64,000 nt of DNA from Bog-756 sp963753905 (GCA_963753905.1 CAVWDZ010000001.1:1922001-1986000); one strand, 5' to 3'; shown: positions 45,101 through 54,550, counted from the first letter of the stretch. The notes: a model not told the origin generated them from the sequence alone. A program made the numbers and translations.

Positions 45101-45106
45101 TAGCCT
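45101..45106 (+). promoter_or_regulatory. -10 element upstream of the UvrD-like helicase
   Basis: TAGCCT lies eight bases before the GTG at 45115. The distance fits leaderless transcription and supports that start over the in-frame GTG at 45061. Confidence 0.4.
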
Positions 45107-45114
45107 CGGCCTCT

Positions 45115-46653
45115 GTGGAATCCCCCGTGCCGACGGCACCCTCGGCCGCCAGCTCGTTCGTCCGGGCCTCCGCCGACCTGACCCCCGCGCAGCGCCGCGC
45201 CGTCGACTCGCCGGCTGCGGCACTCTGTGTCATCGCCGGCGCCGGGTCGGGCAAGACCCGGGTGCTGACCCTGCGGGTCGCCCGTCGCATCTTCGACGGG
45301 TCTGCAGAAGCCGACCACACCGTGGTCTGCACCTTCACCCGGAAAGCCGCCAGCGAGCTGCGGGACCGCCTGACCACCTACGGAGTCCCGGTCTCCGCCC
45401 CGGGTCCGGGCCACAGCGCACCCGGACCCGGGGTGCGGGCGGGGACCATCCATCGGCTCGCGCTCACCCTGCTCCGCCGCCGGGCTCTCGACACCGGCCA
45501 GGCACCTCCGGTGCTGGTCGATGACCGTCGGCGCATGATCACCGAGCTCGCAGGCGATCCGGCGGAAGCTTCGGTGGTCGAGAGCGAGATCGCCTGGGCC
45601 AAGGCGCAGTGCGTCGGCCCCGACCGGTACCCCGGCGCTGCGGAGGCCCGCGGACGGGCCACACCGGTGGCCGGCGGGCGGGTGGGCGAGCTCTTCGGCG
45701 CCTACGAAGCGCTGCGGACCCGGAGGAACCTGCTCGACCTCGACGACGTGCTGTTGGAGTCGGCGGATCTGCTGCTCACCGACCCCGGCTTCGCAGACCG
45801 GGCCCGCTGGCGGTACCGCCACGTTTCGGTCGACGAGTTCCAGGACGTGAACCCGGCCCAGTTCCGACTGATCCGAGCCCTGCTCGGCAGTCCCGTCGAC
45901 CTTTGTGCAGTCGGTGACCCCAACCAGGCGATCTACGGCTGGAACGGTGCCGATCCGAGCCTCATCCGGGCCCTGCCCGACCTGGTGAGCGATCTCGAGG
46001 TCGTCCACCTCGACGAGAACCATCGCTCATCTCCGCAGGTCGTGGCTGCCGCGACGGCGGCCCTCGGACCCACCTCGGTCGCGCCCCCCCGGTCGACCGC
46101 CGCCGACGGCCCCCGGCCGGTGGTGACCGCCTACGACGACGACGGCTCCGAGGCCGAAGGGGTTGCCTCGTTCCTGCTCGACCGGGCCGGCGCGGGCATC
46201 CCCTGGTCCGCCCATGCCGTGCTGGCGCGCACCCACGACCAGCTCTCCCTGGTCCGGCGGGCACTCGAACGGGCAGGTATCCCGTGCCGGACCGGGTCCG
46301 CCTCCGCTGACGCGGTCGAGCTCGCCACCTTCCACCGGGCCAAGGGGCTCGAGTGGGAGGCGGTCTGCGTGGTGGGCCTCGAGGATGGCTTCGTTCCGAT
46401 CGTGCACGCGACGACGTCCGAGACGCTGGCCGAGGAACGTCGGCTGCTCTATGTGGCCCTCACCCGCGCGGCGAACGAGCTCCACTGCTCGTGGGCGCGG
46501 ACCCGGACGATGTCGCGCGGGCGCGCGGTCGAGCGGCGACCCTCTCCCTGGTTGGCCGCGCTGGCCCGCGTCTCGCGCACCGGTCAGGGGCGCGTGTCGC
46601 GTCAGGACGCCGGACGACGCATCGCCGCGCTGCGGGCAGGGCTCGAGGGCTGA
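45115..46653 (+). CDS. Short UvrD/PcrA-like superfamily 1 helicase
   Basis: This 512-residue ATP-dependent DNA helicase has LTPAQRRAVDSP (Q motif), VIAGAGSGKTRVL (Walker A), VSVDEFQDVNPAQ (motif II), GDPNQAIYGWNGA (motif III), TFHRAKGLEWEAV (motif V) and LLYVALTRA (motif VI). Domain 2B is largely missing: only about 90 residues separate the NHRSSPQVV motif from motif V. The protein resembles the helicase core of actinobacterial UvrD2 but lacks an HRDC tail. It converges on xth. Confidence 0.88.
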   Translation: MESPVPTAPSAASSFVRASADLTPAQRRAVDSPAAALCVIAGAGSGKTRVLTLRVARRIFDGSAEADHTVVCTFTRKAASELRDRLTTYGVPVSAPGPGHSAPGPGVRAGTIHRLALTLLRRRALDTGQAPPVLVDDRRRMITELAGDPAEASVVESEIAWAKAQCVGPDRYPGAAEARGRATPVAGGRVGELFGAYEALRTRRNLLDLDDVLLESADLLLTDPGFADRARWRYRHVSVDEFQDVNPAQFRLIRALLGSPVDLCAVGDPNQAIYGWNGADPSLIRALPDLVSDLEVVHLDENHRSSPQVVAAATAALGPTSVAPPRSTAADGPRPVVTAYDDDGSEAEGVASFLLDRAGAGIPWSAHAVLARTHDQLSLVRRALERAGIPCRTGSASADAVELATFHRAKGLEWEAVCVVGLEDGFVPIVHATTSETLAEERRLLYVALTRAANELHCSWARTRTMSRGRAVERRPSPWLAALARVSRTGQGRVSRQDAGRRIAALRAGLEG

Positions 46654-46662
46654 CGGCCCGCC

Positions 46663-46681
46663 GCCAGCGCGCACCGCTGGC
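46663..46681. terminator. Hairpin between convergent helicase and xth genes
   Basis: A perfect 7-bp stem (46663-46669 with 46675-46681) surrounds a 5-base loop, ten bases after the helicase stop. No T run follows. Confidence 0.45.
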
Positions 46682-46707
46682 AGCAGACGCGCTCGGATCG
46701 TGGCGCC

Positions 46708-47478
46708 TCAGATCGTGGTGTCGATGAACACCGGGGCATGGTCCGACGGCTTCTGACCCTTCCGCGCCTGCCGGTCGATGAGGGCGTAGGTCGTGTTGCG
46801 GGCAAGGACCTCGGTCACCAGGATGAGGTCGATTCGCATCCCCCGGTGACTGTGGAAGTCGCCACCCCGGTAGTCCCACCAGCTGAAGAGTTCGTCCGCA
46901 GAGTGGACGAGACGGAACGCATCGGTGAGGCCCCACGCCTCGAGCTCGGCCAGCGCCTCCCGCTCGGCCGGGCTCACATGGGTCATTCCCTCGAACTCCG
47001 AAGGCTTCCAGACGTCGCGGTCCTCGGGGGCGATGTTGAAGTCGCCGCACATGGCGACCGGGTGGTCTGGCGAGGCGGTCTCGTCGAGGAGCGCTCGCAG
47101 GCGGGCCAACCAGGCCAGCTTGAGCGGGTACTGCTCACTGTCGAGCGAGCGGCCGTTGGGGACGTAGACCGACAGGACCCGCACGCCTCCACAGTCGGCA
47201 GCGATGAGCCGGGTACCAGCTTCGTCGTCTCCAGAACCGAGTCCGGTGCTGACGCCCTCGAGGCCGACCCGGCTCACGATGGCCACCCCGTTCCACCGCC
47301 CGTCACCGTGATGGGCCGACTCGTATCCGAGGGCGGCGAACGCACCGTGGGGAAAGACGGTGTCGGCCTGCTTGGTCTCCTGGAGGCAGAGGACGTCCGG
47401 TCGGGCGTACTCGATCCACTCCTCGACCCGCGGGAGGCGGGCGGTCAGCGAGTTCACGTTCCAGGTCGCGATGCGCAC
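46708..47478 (-). CDS. xth: Exodeoxyribonuclease III
   Basis: This 256-residue EEP-fold enzyme is an AP endonuclease and 3-prime exonuclease of base-excision repair. Catalytic segments are RIATWNVNSLTARL, VLCLQETKQAD, YVPNGRS, GDFNIAPEDRDVW, MRIDLILV and KPSDHAPVF. The GTG start at 47478 places the chain exactly at the family N-terminus. It follows fabZ by eight bases, so the two are probably co-transcribed. Confidence 0.94.
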   Translation of the reverse strand: MRIATWNVNSLTARLPRVEEWIEYARPDVLCLQETKQADTVFPHGAFAALGYESAHHGDGRWNGVAIVSRVGLEGVSTGLGSGDDEAGTRLIAADCGGVRVLSVYVPNGRSLDSEQYPLKLAWLARLRALLDETASPDHPVAMCGDFNIAPEDRDVWKPSEFEGMTHVSPAEREALAELEAWGLTDAFRLVHSADELFSWWDYRGGDFHSHRGMRIDLILVTEVLARNTTYALIDRQARKGQKPSDHAPVFIDTTI

Positions 47479-47486
47479 TGATGCCC

Positions 47487-47921
47487 TCAGCCCGGAGGCA
47501 CGGGGTCGGCGTCGATCAGGACGAAGAGCAGTTCCGCCTCGCACGCCAGCTGGCCGCCCACGGTGGCCCGGCCGGTGCCCTTGCCGGCACGCGCCGACAT
47601 GCGGCCCAGGTTCACCTCCAGTTCGAGGAGATCACCGGGCACGACCTGGCGCCGGAAACGGGCCCGTTCGATGCCGCCGAAGAGGGGAAGCTTGCCGACG
47701 GATCCGGGGGTGGCCAGCACCGCGACCCCGCCGAGCTGGGCAAGGGACTCGACCATCAGCACGCCCGGGAGGGTCGGGCGTCCGGGGAAGTGCCCCCCGA
47801 AGAAGGCCTCCTCACCGGTGAGCTGCCACGCCCCGGTGGCCGAGCGTCCGGGATCGACCGAACGCAGCTCGGAGATGAACAGGAACGGTGGCCGATGGGG
47901 CAGGTAGTCCTCGGCTCTCAC
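47487..47921 (-). CDS. fabZ: 3-hydroxyacyl-ACP dehydratase, FabZ type
   Basis: This 144-residue hot-dog-fold dehydratase acts in fatty acid synthesis. DYLPHRPPFLFISELRSV is followed by the active-site FFGGHFPGRPTLPGVLMVESLAQLGG with catalytic His and Glu. A TAACCT element eight bases before the GTG at 47921 supports the start. Pairing with xth is unusual. A role in a specialised lipid pathway is possible. Confidence 0.88.
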   Translation of the reverse strand: MRAEDYLPHRPPFLFISELRSVDPGRSATGAWQLTGEEAFFGGHFPGRPTLPGVLMVESLAQLGGVAVLATPGSVGKLPLFGGIERARFRRQVVPGDLLELEVNLGRMSARAGKGTGRATVGGQLACEAELLFVLIDADPVPPG

Positions 47922-47997
47922 GGTGGGCGAGGTTACCGGACCGGCGGGACCGCCCCCCGGCGCTGCGACCGACCGGTTTCCGGACCGCCCGGAGCGC

Positions 47998-49275
47998 TCA
48001 CTCGCGGCCGCCTGCAAGGGCGAGCTCGGCCCGGCGGCGCGCCGGCTCGAGGGAGACCAGCGAAAAGGTGCGGGACTCCCCCTTGGACAGCACCTGTCGC
48101 GCCTTCTGGGGCGGCGGATCGCCGAGCCCGCGCAGTGGCACGTGACAGATCATCCCGCCGACGTCGATGTGGGCTCCGTGCGAGGTGAAGGCGGTGACCA
48201 CCCCGTCCAAGGTGCTCCCGACCGGGTTCTCGGCAACGAAGTTGAGAAAGGTCAGCGGGTCGTTGAGCGCCTCACCGGGCTGGACCGCTGCGGCCGGTGT
48301 CCCTCTTGTGCTCCCGGCGCGGCCAGGTTCCCCACGTGCGTTCGTCGCCTTCGACGCTTTGGTCACTGCCGTGGCCTTGGTTGCTCTGGCCCCTTTTGCA
48401 GGTTTGGCCGCCTTGGCGGCTTTCGTGGCCTTGGTGACTGTTGACGCCTTGGTTGCTTTGGTCGCCTTCGCTGCTTTGGTCACTACCGTGGCCTTGGTTG
48501 CTTTTTTGGTGGCCTTCGTGGCCTTGCTGGCGGCGGTTGCCCCGGTGGCCTTCGCAGGTTTGGTTGCCTCGGCTGCCTTCGGAGCTTTGGTTGCCTTGGT
48601 TGCCTTGGCTGCTTTTGCAGGTTTGGCTGCCTCGGCTGCCTTCGGAACTTTGGTTGCCTTGGCCGACGCGTCGGGGGTGCGCGCCGTGCCGACCGCCGCC
48701 AGCTTGGACGATCGCCGCCGTCGAGGCGCCGGCGACTCGTCGGTTCCGTCCGCGATCACCTCCCCACCGTCGATGCCGTCGGGCAGCCGCGCATCCCGCT
48801 TCGACTTGGAGGTCACCGAACGGCTCCTCGGGCCACGGACGGGGGTCCGGGGGGTGAACACCCAGCCCACTCCCGGAACCGGCTTTCCGCCGATCAGGCG
48901 GCCCGACTCGAACAACCAGGGCCGCTCGGCGTGGAACTCCTGGAAGGAGTCGTTCGAGAGCACCAGCGCTCCCGACTTCTCGGCGATCCGCAGGATGAAC
49001 CCGTCCCCGCGGCCTTCGGCTCCCGCCGGTGGGGTGACCATCTCGCCGTGCTCCACGGCCTGTTCGAAGGCGGCGACCTCGGAGGGGTCGATCCGGTGGC
49101 CGAATGAGGCATCGACCACCACGGTCACGTCCGCTGCGCCGAAGCCGGGATACTCCTCGAGGAACGCCCGGATGGCCTCGTCGAGTTGAGCGAGGCTGGG
49201 AAGGGTCCGACCCTCGGTTGCGATGTTGGACCCGTCGACCACGATCCGTCGACGAGCAGGGACTGCTTGGGCCAT
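47998..49275 (-). CDS. NYN/Zc3h12a-like nuclease with Lys/Ala tail and S1 domain
   Basis: This 425-residue protein has three parts. Residues 8-140 form a PIN-like NYN domain of the Zc3h12a type, with acidic sites in RIVVDGSNIATEG, TVVVDASFGHRIDPS and SGALVLSNDSFQEF. Residues about 205-312 are a low-complexity chain of KATKA-type repeats like a histone H1 tail. Residues 350-425 form an S1-like RNA-binding domain (PVGSTLDGVVTAFTSHGAHID, then RRRAELAL). The parts suggest an RNase held on nucleic acid by the basic linker and S1. It is divergent from the M20 peptidase gene. Confidence 0.82.
   Translation of the reverse strand: MAQAVPARRRIVVDGSNIATEGRTLPSLAQLDEAIRAFLEEYPGFGAADVTVVVDASFGHRIDPSEVAAFEQAVEHGEMVTPPAGAEGRGDGFILRIAEKSGALVLSNDSFQEFHAERPWLFESGRLIGGKPVPGVGWVFTPRTPVRGPRSRSVTSKSKRDARLPDGIDGGEVIADGTDESPAPRRRRSSKLAAVGTARTPDASAKATKVPKAAEAAKPAKAAKATKATKAPKAAEATKPAKATGATAASKATKATKKATKATVVTKAAKATKATKASTVTKATKAAKAAKPAKGARATKATAVTKASKATNARGEPGRAGSTRGTPAAAVQPGEALNDPLTFLNFVAENPVGSTLDGVVTAFTSHGAHIDVGGMICHVPLRGLGDPPPQKARQVLSKGESRTFSLVSLEPARRRAELALAGGRE
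48340..48663. repeat. Degenerate coding repeat for Lys-Ala-Thr units
   Basis: This stretch codes for the basic tail of the NYN/S1 protein. Short GCCTTGGTNGC-like units recur with variable spacing. Expansion or loss of units would keep the frame if in multiples of three. Confidence 0.8.
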
Positions 49276-49355
49276 AAGTGCTCCCAGTCAAGCAGCTGCC
49301 CGGCGACCTCCCGTTCATGGTCGGCCCGGGCCGGCGGTCGCGCCCGACCAGGTCT

Positions 49356-49361
49356 TAGGAT
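49356..49361 (+). promoter_or_regulatory. -10 element of a leaderless promoter for the M20 peptidase
   Basis: TAGGAT lies six bases before the GTG at 49368. There is no ribosome-binding site between them, which fits leaderless translation. Confidence 0.5.
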
Positions 49362-49367
49362 GCCGGC

Positions 49368-50714
49368 GTGGACTCGGACACCAGTCGTGCCGAGGAGGCG
49401 ACCGAGCTCCTCCAGTACCTGATCCGCAACCGGTGCGTCAACGACGGGACCGTTTCCTCAGGCCAGGAGCACCGTAGCGCCGAGCTCATCGAGGGCTACC
49501 TCGAGGGTTCGGGGGTCGACCTGGAAACCTACGAGCCCGAACCGGGGCGGACCTCGCTCGTGGCCAGGATCCATGGAACCGACCCCTCCGCACCGTCGCT
49601 CGCCCTGCTCGGGCACACCGACGTGGTGCCTGCCACCGCCGAGGACTGGAGCCATGACCCGTTCGGCGGCGAGCTCATCGACGGCACGGTCTGGGGAAGG
49701 GGCGCCGTGGACATGCTCAACCTGACCGCCACCATGGCCACGGGCATCCGACATCTCGCCCTCTCCGGCTTCCGCCCCCGCGGTGACCTCACGTACATCG
49801 CGGTGGCCGACGAGGAGGCATTCGGCGCCATCGGGACCAAGTGGCTGTGCACCCACGCCGCCGACGACGTGCGGACCGACTACGTGATCACCGAGTCGGG
49901 TGGCTTCCCCATGGGGGGTGCGGACGGCACCCCGCGGCTTCCGGTCATCGTCGGCGAGAAGGGCTCGTACCGCTGCGTACTGACGGTGAGGGGCACCCCG
50001 GGCCATGGTTCACAGCCGCTGCGGACCGACAACGCGCTGGTCAAGGCGGCCGAGCTCGTGCGCCGGATCGACGAGGCCCGTCCCCGTGCCGAACTGCACG
50101 AGGCCTGGACGCGTTTCATCGACGGGATCGGTTTCCCGCCCGAACTCTCGGGTCCCCTTCTCGACCCCGACCGGATCGACGCCTTCTGCGACGAGCTCCC
50201 GCTGCTCGGCCTGGCCCGCCAGGCGCACGCAGCGACCCACACCACGCTCGCGCCCACCGTGATGCGGGCAGGAAGCGCCATCAACGTGATCCCGGACCGG
50301 GTCGAACTCGAAGTGGACGTCCGGACCCTTCCCGGTTGGGACGCCGCCGACGTGCGGGCGATGCTCGAGGAGGCCGCCGGGGACCTGGCCGATGCCGTCG
50401 ACATCCACATCGGGTCGGGGGAGGCTGCGACGACCTCGCCGATCGACACCCCGCTCTGGGACGCGCTCGAGCGGGTCAGCCGGGTGTTCTACCCCGGGGC
50501 CCGCACGGTCCCGTTCCTGACCGTGGGCGCCACCGACGCCCGCTTCACCCGGACCCTCGGGTCGGTCTCCTACGGATTCGGCCTCCACAGCAGAGCCATC
50601 AGCTTCGAGGACTACGGGGTCATGTTCCACGGGGTCGACGAACGCGTCGACGTGGAGTCGCTCCGACTGTCGACCGAGATGTGGATGGCGCTGGCCCAGG
50701 ACTTCCTCGCGTGA
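49368..50714 (+). CDS. M20 family metallopeptidase (ArgE/DapE/ACY1 type)
   Basis: This 448-residue zinc hydrolase has LALLGHTDVVPA (first zinc ligand with catalytic Asp), VWGRGAVDMLNLTA (bridging Asp), YIAVADEEAFGAIG (catalytic Glu) and a dimerisation lid starting VRGTPGHGSQPLRTDNAL. Family members cleave N-acyl amino acids or dipeptides. The context gives no hint of which. It converges on kgd. Confidence 0.92.
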   Translation: MDSDTSRAEEATELLQYLIRNRCVNDGTVSSGQEHRSAELIEGYLEGSGVDLETYEPEPGRTSLVARIHGTDPSAPSLALLGHTDVVPATAEDWSHDPFGGELIDGTVWGRGAVDMLNLTATMATGIRHLALSGFRPRGDLTYIAVADEEAFGAIGTKWLCTHAADDVRTDYVITESGGFPMGGADGTPRLPVIVGEKGSYRCVLTVRGTPGHGSQPLRTDNALVKAAELVRRIDEARPRAELHEAWTRFIDGIGFPPELSGPLLDPDRIDAFCDELPLLGLARQAHAATHTTLAPTVMRAGSAINVIPDRVELEVDVRTLPGWDAADVRAMLEEAAGDLADAVDIHIGSGEAATTSPIDTPLWDALERVSRVFYPGARTVPFLTVGATDARFTRTLGSVSYGFGLHSRAISFEDYGVMFHGVDERVDVESLRLSTEMWMALAQDFLA

Positions 50715-50770
50715 GCGGGAGCCACGAGGCACGCGGCCCCGACGGACAGCTCGACCCGCCTGCCGCCGGC

Positions 50771-53700
50771 TCAGCCGATCGCGCGGACCATCAGGTCCTC
50801 CTGCTCGAGCCGGTGGAGCGCAGTGCTCCCCGTGGCCGGGCTCGCCGACTCGGCCCTGCTGACGTGACGCAGCGCGTACCTGTCCCGTAACAGCCGGTGG
50901 AGGCGGCTGTGGACGAAGTTCCAGGCGCCCATGTTCTCGGGCTCCTCCTGGAGCCACACCACCTCCTCGGCCCCTGCGTACCGGTCGAGCACCGCCTGGA
51001 GTGCGGCCCCGGGCCACGGGTAGAGCTGCTCGATCCGTACGACGGCCACCCGGTCGCCCGCGTCGCCCAGCGAGTCCCTCCGGGCCAAGGCGTCATAGGC
51101 CACCTTGCCGGCGCAGAGCACCACCCGGCGAACCCCGGACGGGTCGATCCCGTCGATGCCGGCCCGCGGATCGTCGAGCACTTCGGCGAAGGTCCCAGAG
51201 ACGAACGCCCCGATCGGCGAGCGGGCCGCCTTGGAACGCAACAGGGACTTGGGGGTGAAGACGATGAGTGGCTTGCGGTCGGGAACCCGGACCTGGGCAC
51301 GCAGGAGGTGGAAGTACTGCGCCGCAGTCGTCGGCTCGGCGATCCGCAGGTTGCCCCGGGCGGAAAGGGTGAGGAACCGCTCGATGCGGGCGGACGAGTG
51401 CTCGGGGCCCTGGCCCTCGTAGCCGTGGGGCAGGAGCAGGACCAGCCCGGACGCCTGGCCCCATTTGTCCTCGGCTGCCACCAGGAAATTGTCGACGATG
51501 ATTTCGGCGCCGTTCCAGAAGTCGCCGAACTGGGCCTCCCACGCCACCAGATCGTCCACCGCCTCCACCGAGTAGCCGTACTCGAAGCCCACGCACGCGT
51601 ACTCCGAAAGGAGCGAGTCGAGGATGGTGAACCGACCGCCCCCGAGGCCGGCCAGTGGCACGTGCTCGGCGCCTGTTTCGTAGTCGACCAGGACCGCGTG
51701 GCGCTGCGAGAAGGTCCCCCGGCGGGTGTCCTGACCGGTCACCCGGACGTTCACCCCCTCGAGCAGCAAGGAGCCGAAGGCCAGGGACTCGGCCAGTGCC
51801 CAGTCGATCTCCCCGTCGGCCACCACCTTGTCCCGCTGCTCGAACTGTCGGACCAGCTTGGGGTGGAGGAGGAACCCCTCGGGCACGCTGCGCACCTCGG
51901 TCGCCAGCCGGCTCAGCACCGATGCATCGATCGCGGTCGCCACCGTCGGGATCGTGAGGTCGGGGACGACGTAGTCGGGCAGGCTCGGGGGCGTCGGCGG
52001 TGCCGACTCGGCCTCCGCGCGGGTCTCGTCGAGCGCGGCCTGGAGCCGAGCCGAGAAGTCGTCCAGCGCCTGCTCGGCCTCGTCGAGGGAGATGTCCCCA
52101 CGCCGGACCAGCGATTCGGTGTAGAGCTTGCGGACAGACCGCTTGGCCTCGATCAACGCGTACATGAGGGGCTGGGTGTAACTCGGGTCGTCCCCCTCGT
52201 TGTGGCCGTGGCGCCGGTAGCAGACCATGTCGATGACCACGTCCTTGTGGAAGGCCTGCCGGAAGCCGAACGCAAGGCGTGCGGCCCGTGCACAGGCCTC
52301 GGGGTCGTCGCCGTTGACGTGGAAGATCGGGGCCTGCACCATCTTCGCCACGTCGGTCGGGTAGACCGAGGTGCGCGCCGCCTCCGGCGCGGTGGTGAAC
52401 CCGAGCTGGTTGTTGATCACGATGTGCAGGGTGCCACCGGTGCGATAGCCGGCGAGCCCGGAGAGGTTGAGCGTCTCGGCCACCACGCCCTGTCCGGCGA
52501 ACGCCGCGTCTCCGTGGAGCAGGATCGGCAGTACCGGGAAGGGCTCTCCGGGGCCGTCCACCAGCCGGCGACCGCTCCCCCGCTCGCCCCCCAGGCCGTC
52601 CTGTTTGGCTCGGGCCATGCCGACCACGACCGGGTCGACCGCTTCGAGGTGGGACGGGTTTGACGCCATGGTCACCGGGATCGACCCACCCGAACGGGCG
52701 ATGAACGTGCCGACCGCCCCCTTGTGGTACTTCACGTCTCCCGACCCCTGGACCGACTCGGGGTCCAGATTGCCTTCGAACTCCTCGAAGATCTCGCCGT
52801 AGGACTTGCCAACGATGTTGGCCAGGACGTTGAGCCGGCCCCGGTGGGCCATGCCCATGACCGACTCGTGGAGGCCCTCGCGGACGGCCGCTTCGAGGAT
52901 CGCGTCGAGGATGACGATTGCCGACTCGGCACCTTCGAGGCCGAACCGCTTCTGGCCGACGTAGCGGGTGTGGAGGAATCGCTCGAAGACCTCGGCGGCA
53001 TTGAGGCGATCCAGGATGTGCCGCTGCTCCTCGGGGGTGACCATGGAGGGCACACCCTCGACATGCTGCTGGATCCAGCGCTTCTGGTCGATGTCCTGGA
53101 TATGCATGTACTCGATGCCGAGGGTCCGGCAGTACGCGTCGCGCAACAGATGGAGGATCTCGTCCAGGGTGGCGGTGTCCTTGCCGGCGAGACCGTCGGC
53201 CACGAACGACCGCGGCAGGTCCCAGATGGTCAGTCCGTAGTGGAGCGGGTCGAGCTCGGGATGGAGCTCAGGCGGCACGGCGTCCAGCGGATCGAGGTGG
53301 GCGATGAGATGGCCACGGACCCGGTACATGTTGATGAGGGTCTCGACGTGGGTCTGCTTGACCAGACGTGCGTGCCCGCCGTCCGTGCCGTCGGCCGACG
53401 AATTGTCGTCGCGTTGCCAGCGGACCGGCTCGTAGGGGATCTCGAGAGAGGTGAAGACCTCGTCGTAGAAGCCGTGGCTCCCGGTGAGGCACTCGGAGAC
53501 ATACGCCAGGAACAGTCCCGATTCGGCGCCCTGGATGATCCGGTGGTCGTAGGTCGAGGTGACGGTCACCGTCTTGCCCACGCCGAGATCGGCCAGCATG
53601 CGCGGGTCGGTCGCCTCGAATCCCGGAGGCACCCCGAGCGCGCCGACCCCTACGATCAGCCCCTGGCCGGGCATGAGCCGGGGCACCGACTGCACGGTCC

Positions 53701-54481
53701 CGAGGGTGCCGGGATTGGTCAGGGTCACCGTCGTACCGGCGAAGTCGTCCGGGGAGATCCGGTTGGTGTGGATCTTGCGGACCAACTCCTCGTAGGCCGC
53801 CACGAAACCGCGGAAGTCCCGGAGATCGGCGTCGACGATGCACGGCACGAGGAGCGTGCGGCCACCCCCTGACTTCTCGACATCGACCGCCAGCCCGAGG
53901 CCCACGTGCTCGTGCCGGACGACCCCGGGGGTCCCCTTGCCGTCGGCATCTGCCACGAAGGTTGCGTTCATCGCCGGTACCGCGCCGAGTCCCTTGACCA
54001 CGGCGTACCCGATCAGATGGGTGAAGCTGACCTTGCCGCCCGTCGTCCTCGCCAGATGGTTGTTGACGACGGTCCGGTTGACCTCGAGCAGCTTGGCCGG
54101 CACGACCCGCACGCTCGTGGCCGTCGGCATCCCGAGCGAGGACTCCATGTTGGCCACGACGCGCCCGGCCGCCCCGCGCAGTGGGATCGCCCCGGCGACG
54201 GCTGTGTGGGTGTCGCCCACCGCCGGCGCGGGCACAGCGGCGGGCGCGGCTGCGCCGTCGGGCGACAGGGGAGGGGCGCTGTTCGGCGGCGATCCGGCGC
54301 CCCCGGCCGGACGGTAGTCGACCAGGAATTCGCGCCAGGAAGGGGATACCGACGACGGGTCGTCCCGGAACCGCTCGTACATGTCCTCGACGAGCCAGGC
54401 GTTGGGACCGAAGGCGCCGGCCCCGGCGATGCGCCCGTCCTCCGGCTGTCCCGTTGCGTCTCCGTCAGCCGTGCGCGCCAT
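50771..54481 (-). CDS. kgd: Multifunctional 2-oxoglutarate decarboxylase/dehydrogenase (Kgd/OdhA)
   Basis: This 1,236-residue fusion of the E2-like acyltransferase and E1 of 2-oxoglutarate metabolism is close in length to the mycobacterial enzyme. The order is: an N-terminal segment with PSWREFLVDY, a Pro/Ala linker, a catalytic E2-like domain ending STYDHRIIQGAES, then E1 with MGMAHRGRLNVLAN, the thiamine-diphosphate site HGDAAFAGQGVVAETL and the C-terminal VWLQEEPENMGAWNFV. There is no lipoyl domain, so a separate lipoylated E2 is needed. The ATG follows TAGGCT by seven bases. It sits divergent from the que genes. Confidence 0.97.
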   Translation of the reverse strand: MARTADGDATGQPEDGRIAGAGAFGPNAWLVEDMYERFRDDPSSVSPSWREFLVDYRPAGGAGSPPNSAPPLSPDGAAAPAAVPAPAVGDTHTAVAGAIPLRGAAGRVVANMESSLGMPTATSVRVVPAKLLEVNRTVVNNHLARTTGGKVSFTHLIGYAVVKGLGAVPAMNATFVADADGKGTPGVVRHEHVGLGLAVDVEKSGGGRTLLVPCIVDADLRDFRGFVAAYEELVRKIHTNRISPDDFAGTTVTLTNPGTLGTVQSVPRLMPGQGLIVGVGALGVPPGFEATDPRMLADLGVGKTVTVTSTYDHRIIQGAESGLFLAYVSECLTGSHGFYDEVFTSLEIPYEPVRWQRDDNSSADGTDGGHARLVKQTHVETLINMYRVRGHLIAHLDPLDAVPPELHPELDPLHYGLTIWDLPRSFVADGLAGKDTATLDEILHLLRDAYCRTLGIEYMHIQDIDQKRWIQQHVEGVPSMVTPEEQRHILDRLNAAEVFERFLHTRYVGQKRFGLEGAESAIVILDAILEAAVREGLHESVMGMAHRGRLNVLANIVGKSYGEIFEEFEGNLDPESVQGSGDVKYHKGAVGTFIARSGGSIPVTMASNPSHLEAVDPVVVGMARAKQDGLGGERGSGRRLVDGPGEPFPVLPILLHGDAAFAGQGVVAETLNLSGLAGYRTGGTLHIVINNQLGFTTAPEAARTSVYPTDVAKMVQAPIFHVNGDDPEACARAARLAFGFRQAFHKDVVIDMVCYRRHGHNEGDDPSYTQPLMYALIEAKRSVRKLYTESLVRRGDISLDEAEQALDDFSARLQAALDETRAEAESAPPTPPSLPDYVVPDLTIPTVATAIDASVLSRLATEVRSVPEGFLLHPKLVRQFEQRDKVVADGEIDWALAESLAFGSLLLEGVNVRVTGQDTRRGTFSQRHAVLVDYETGAEHVPLAGLGGGRFTILDSLLSEYACVGFEYGYSVEAVDDLVAWEAQFGDFWNGAEIIVDNFLVAAEDKWGQASGLVLLLPHGYEGQGPEHSSARIERFLTLSARGNLRIAEPTTAAQYFHLLRAQVRVPDRKPLIVFTPKSLLRSKAARSPIGAFVSGTFAEVLDDPRAGIDGIDPSGVRRVVLCAGKVAYDALARRDSLGDAGDRVAVVRIEQLYPWPGAALQAVLDRYAGAEEVVWLQEEPENMGAWNFVHSRLHRLLRDRYALRHVSRAESASPATGSTALHRLEQEDLMVRAIG

Positions 54482-54488
54482 CGCCCAC

Positions 54489-54494
54489 AGCCTA
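54489..54494 (-). promoter_or_regulatory. -10 element of a leaderless promoter for kgd
   Basis: The minus strand reads TAGGCT, seven bases before the ATG at 54481. The divergent que promoter begins only 45 bases away. Confidence 0.5.
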
Positions 54495-54538
54495 CCGGGA
54501 GGCCTCGGCGCGGATGTCGGGTCGGGAACCCGCCGCGG

Positions 54539-54544
54539 TAGCGT
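54539..54544 (+). promoter_or_regulatory. -10 element of a leaderless promoter for the que operon
   Basis: TAGCGT lies six bases before the ATG of the 34-codon ORF at 54551. The TAG is also an in-frame stop, so that ORF cannot begin further upstream. Confidence 0.5.
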
Positions 54545-54550
54545 CCACGC

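Noticed and set aside
50771..54481. The E2-like/E1 fusion as a novel architecture
   Set aside because: It is the known Kgd/OdhA arrangement of actinobacteria, with the usual length and order.
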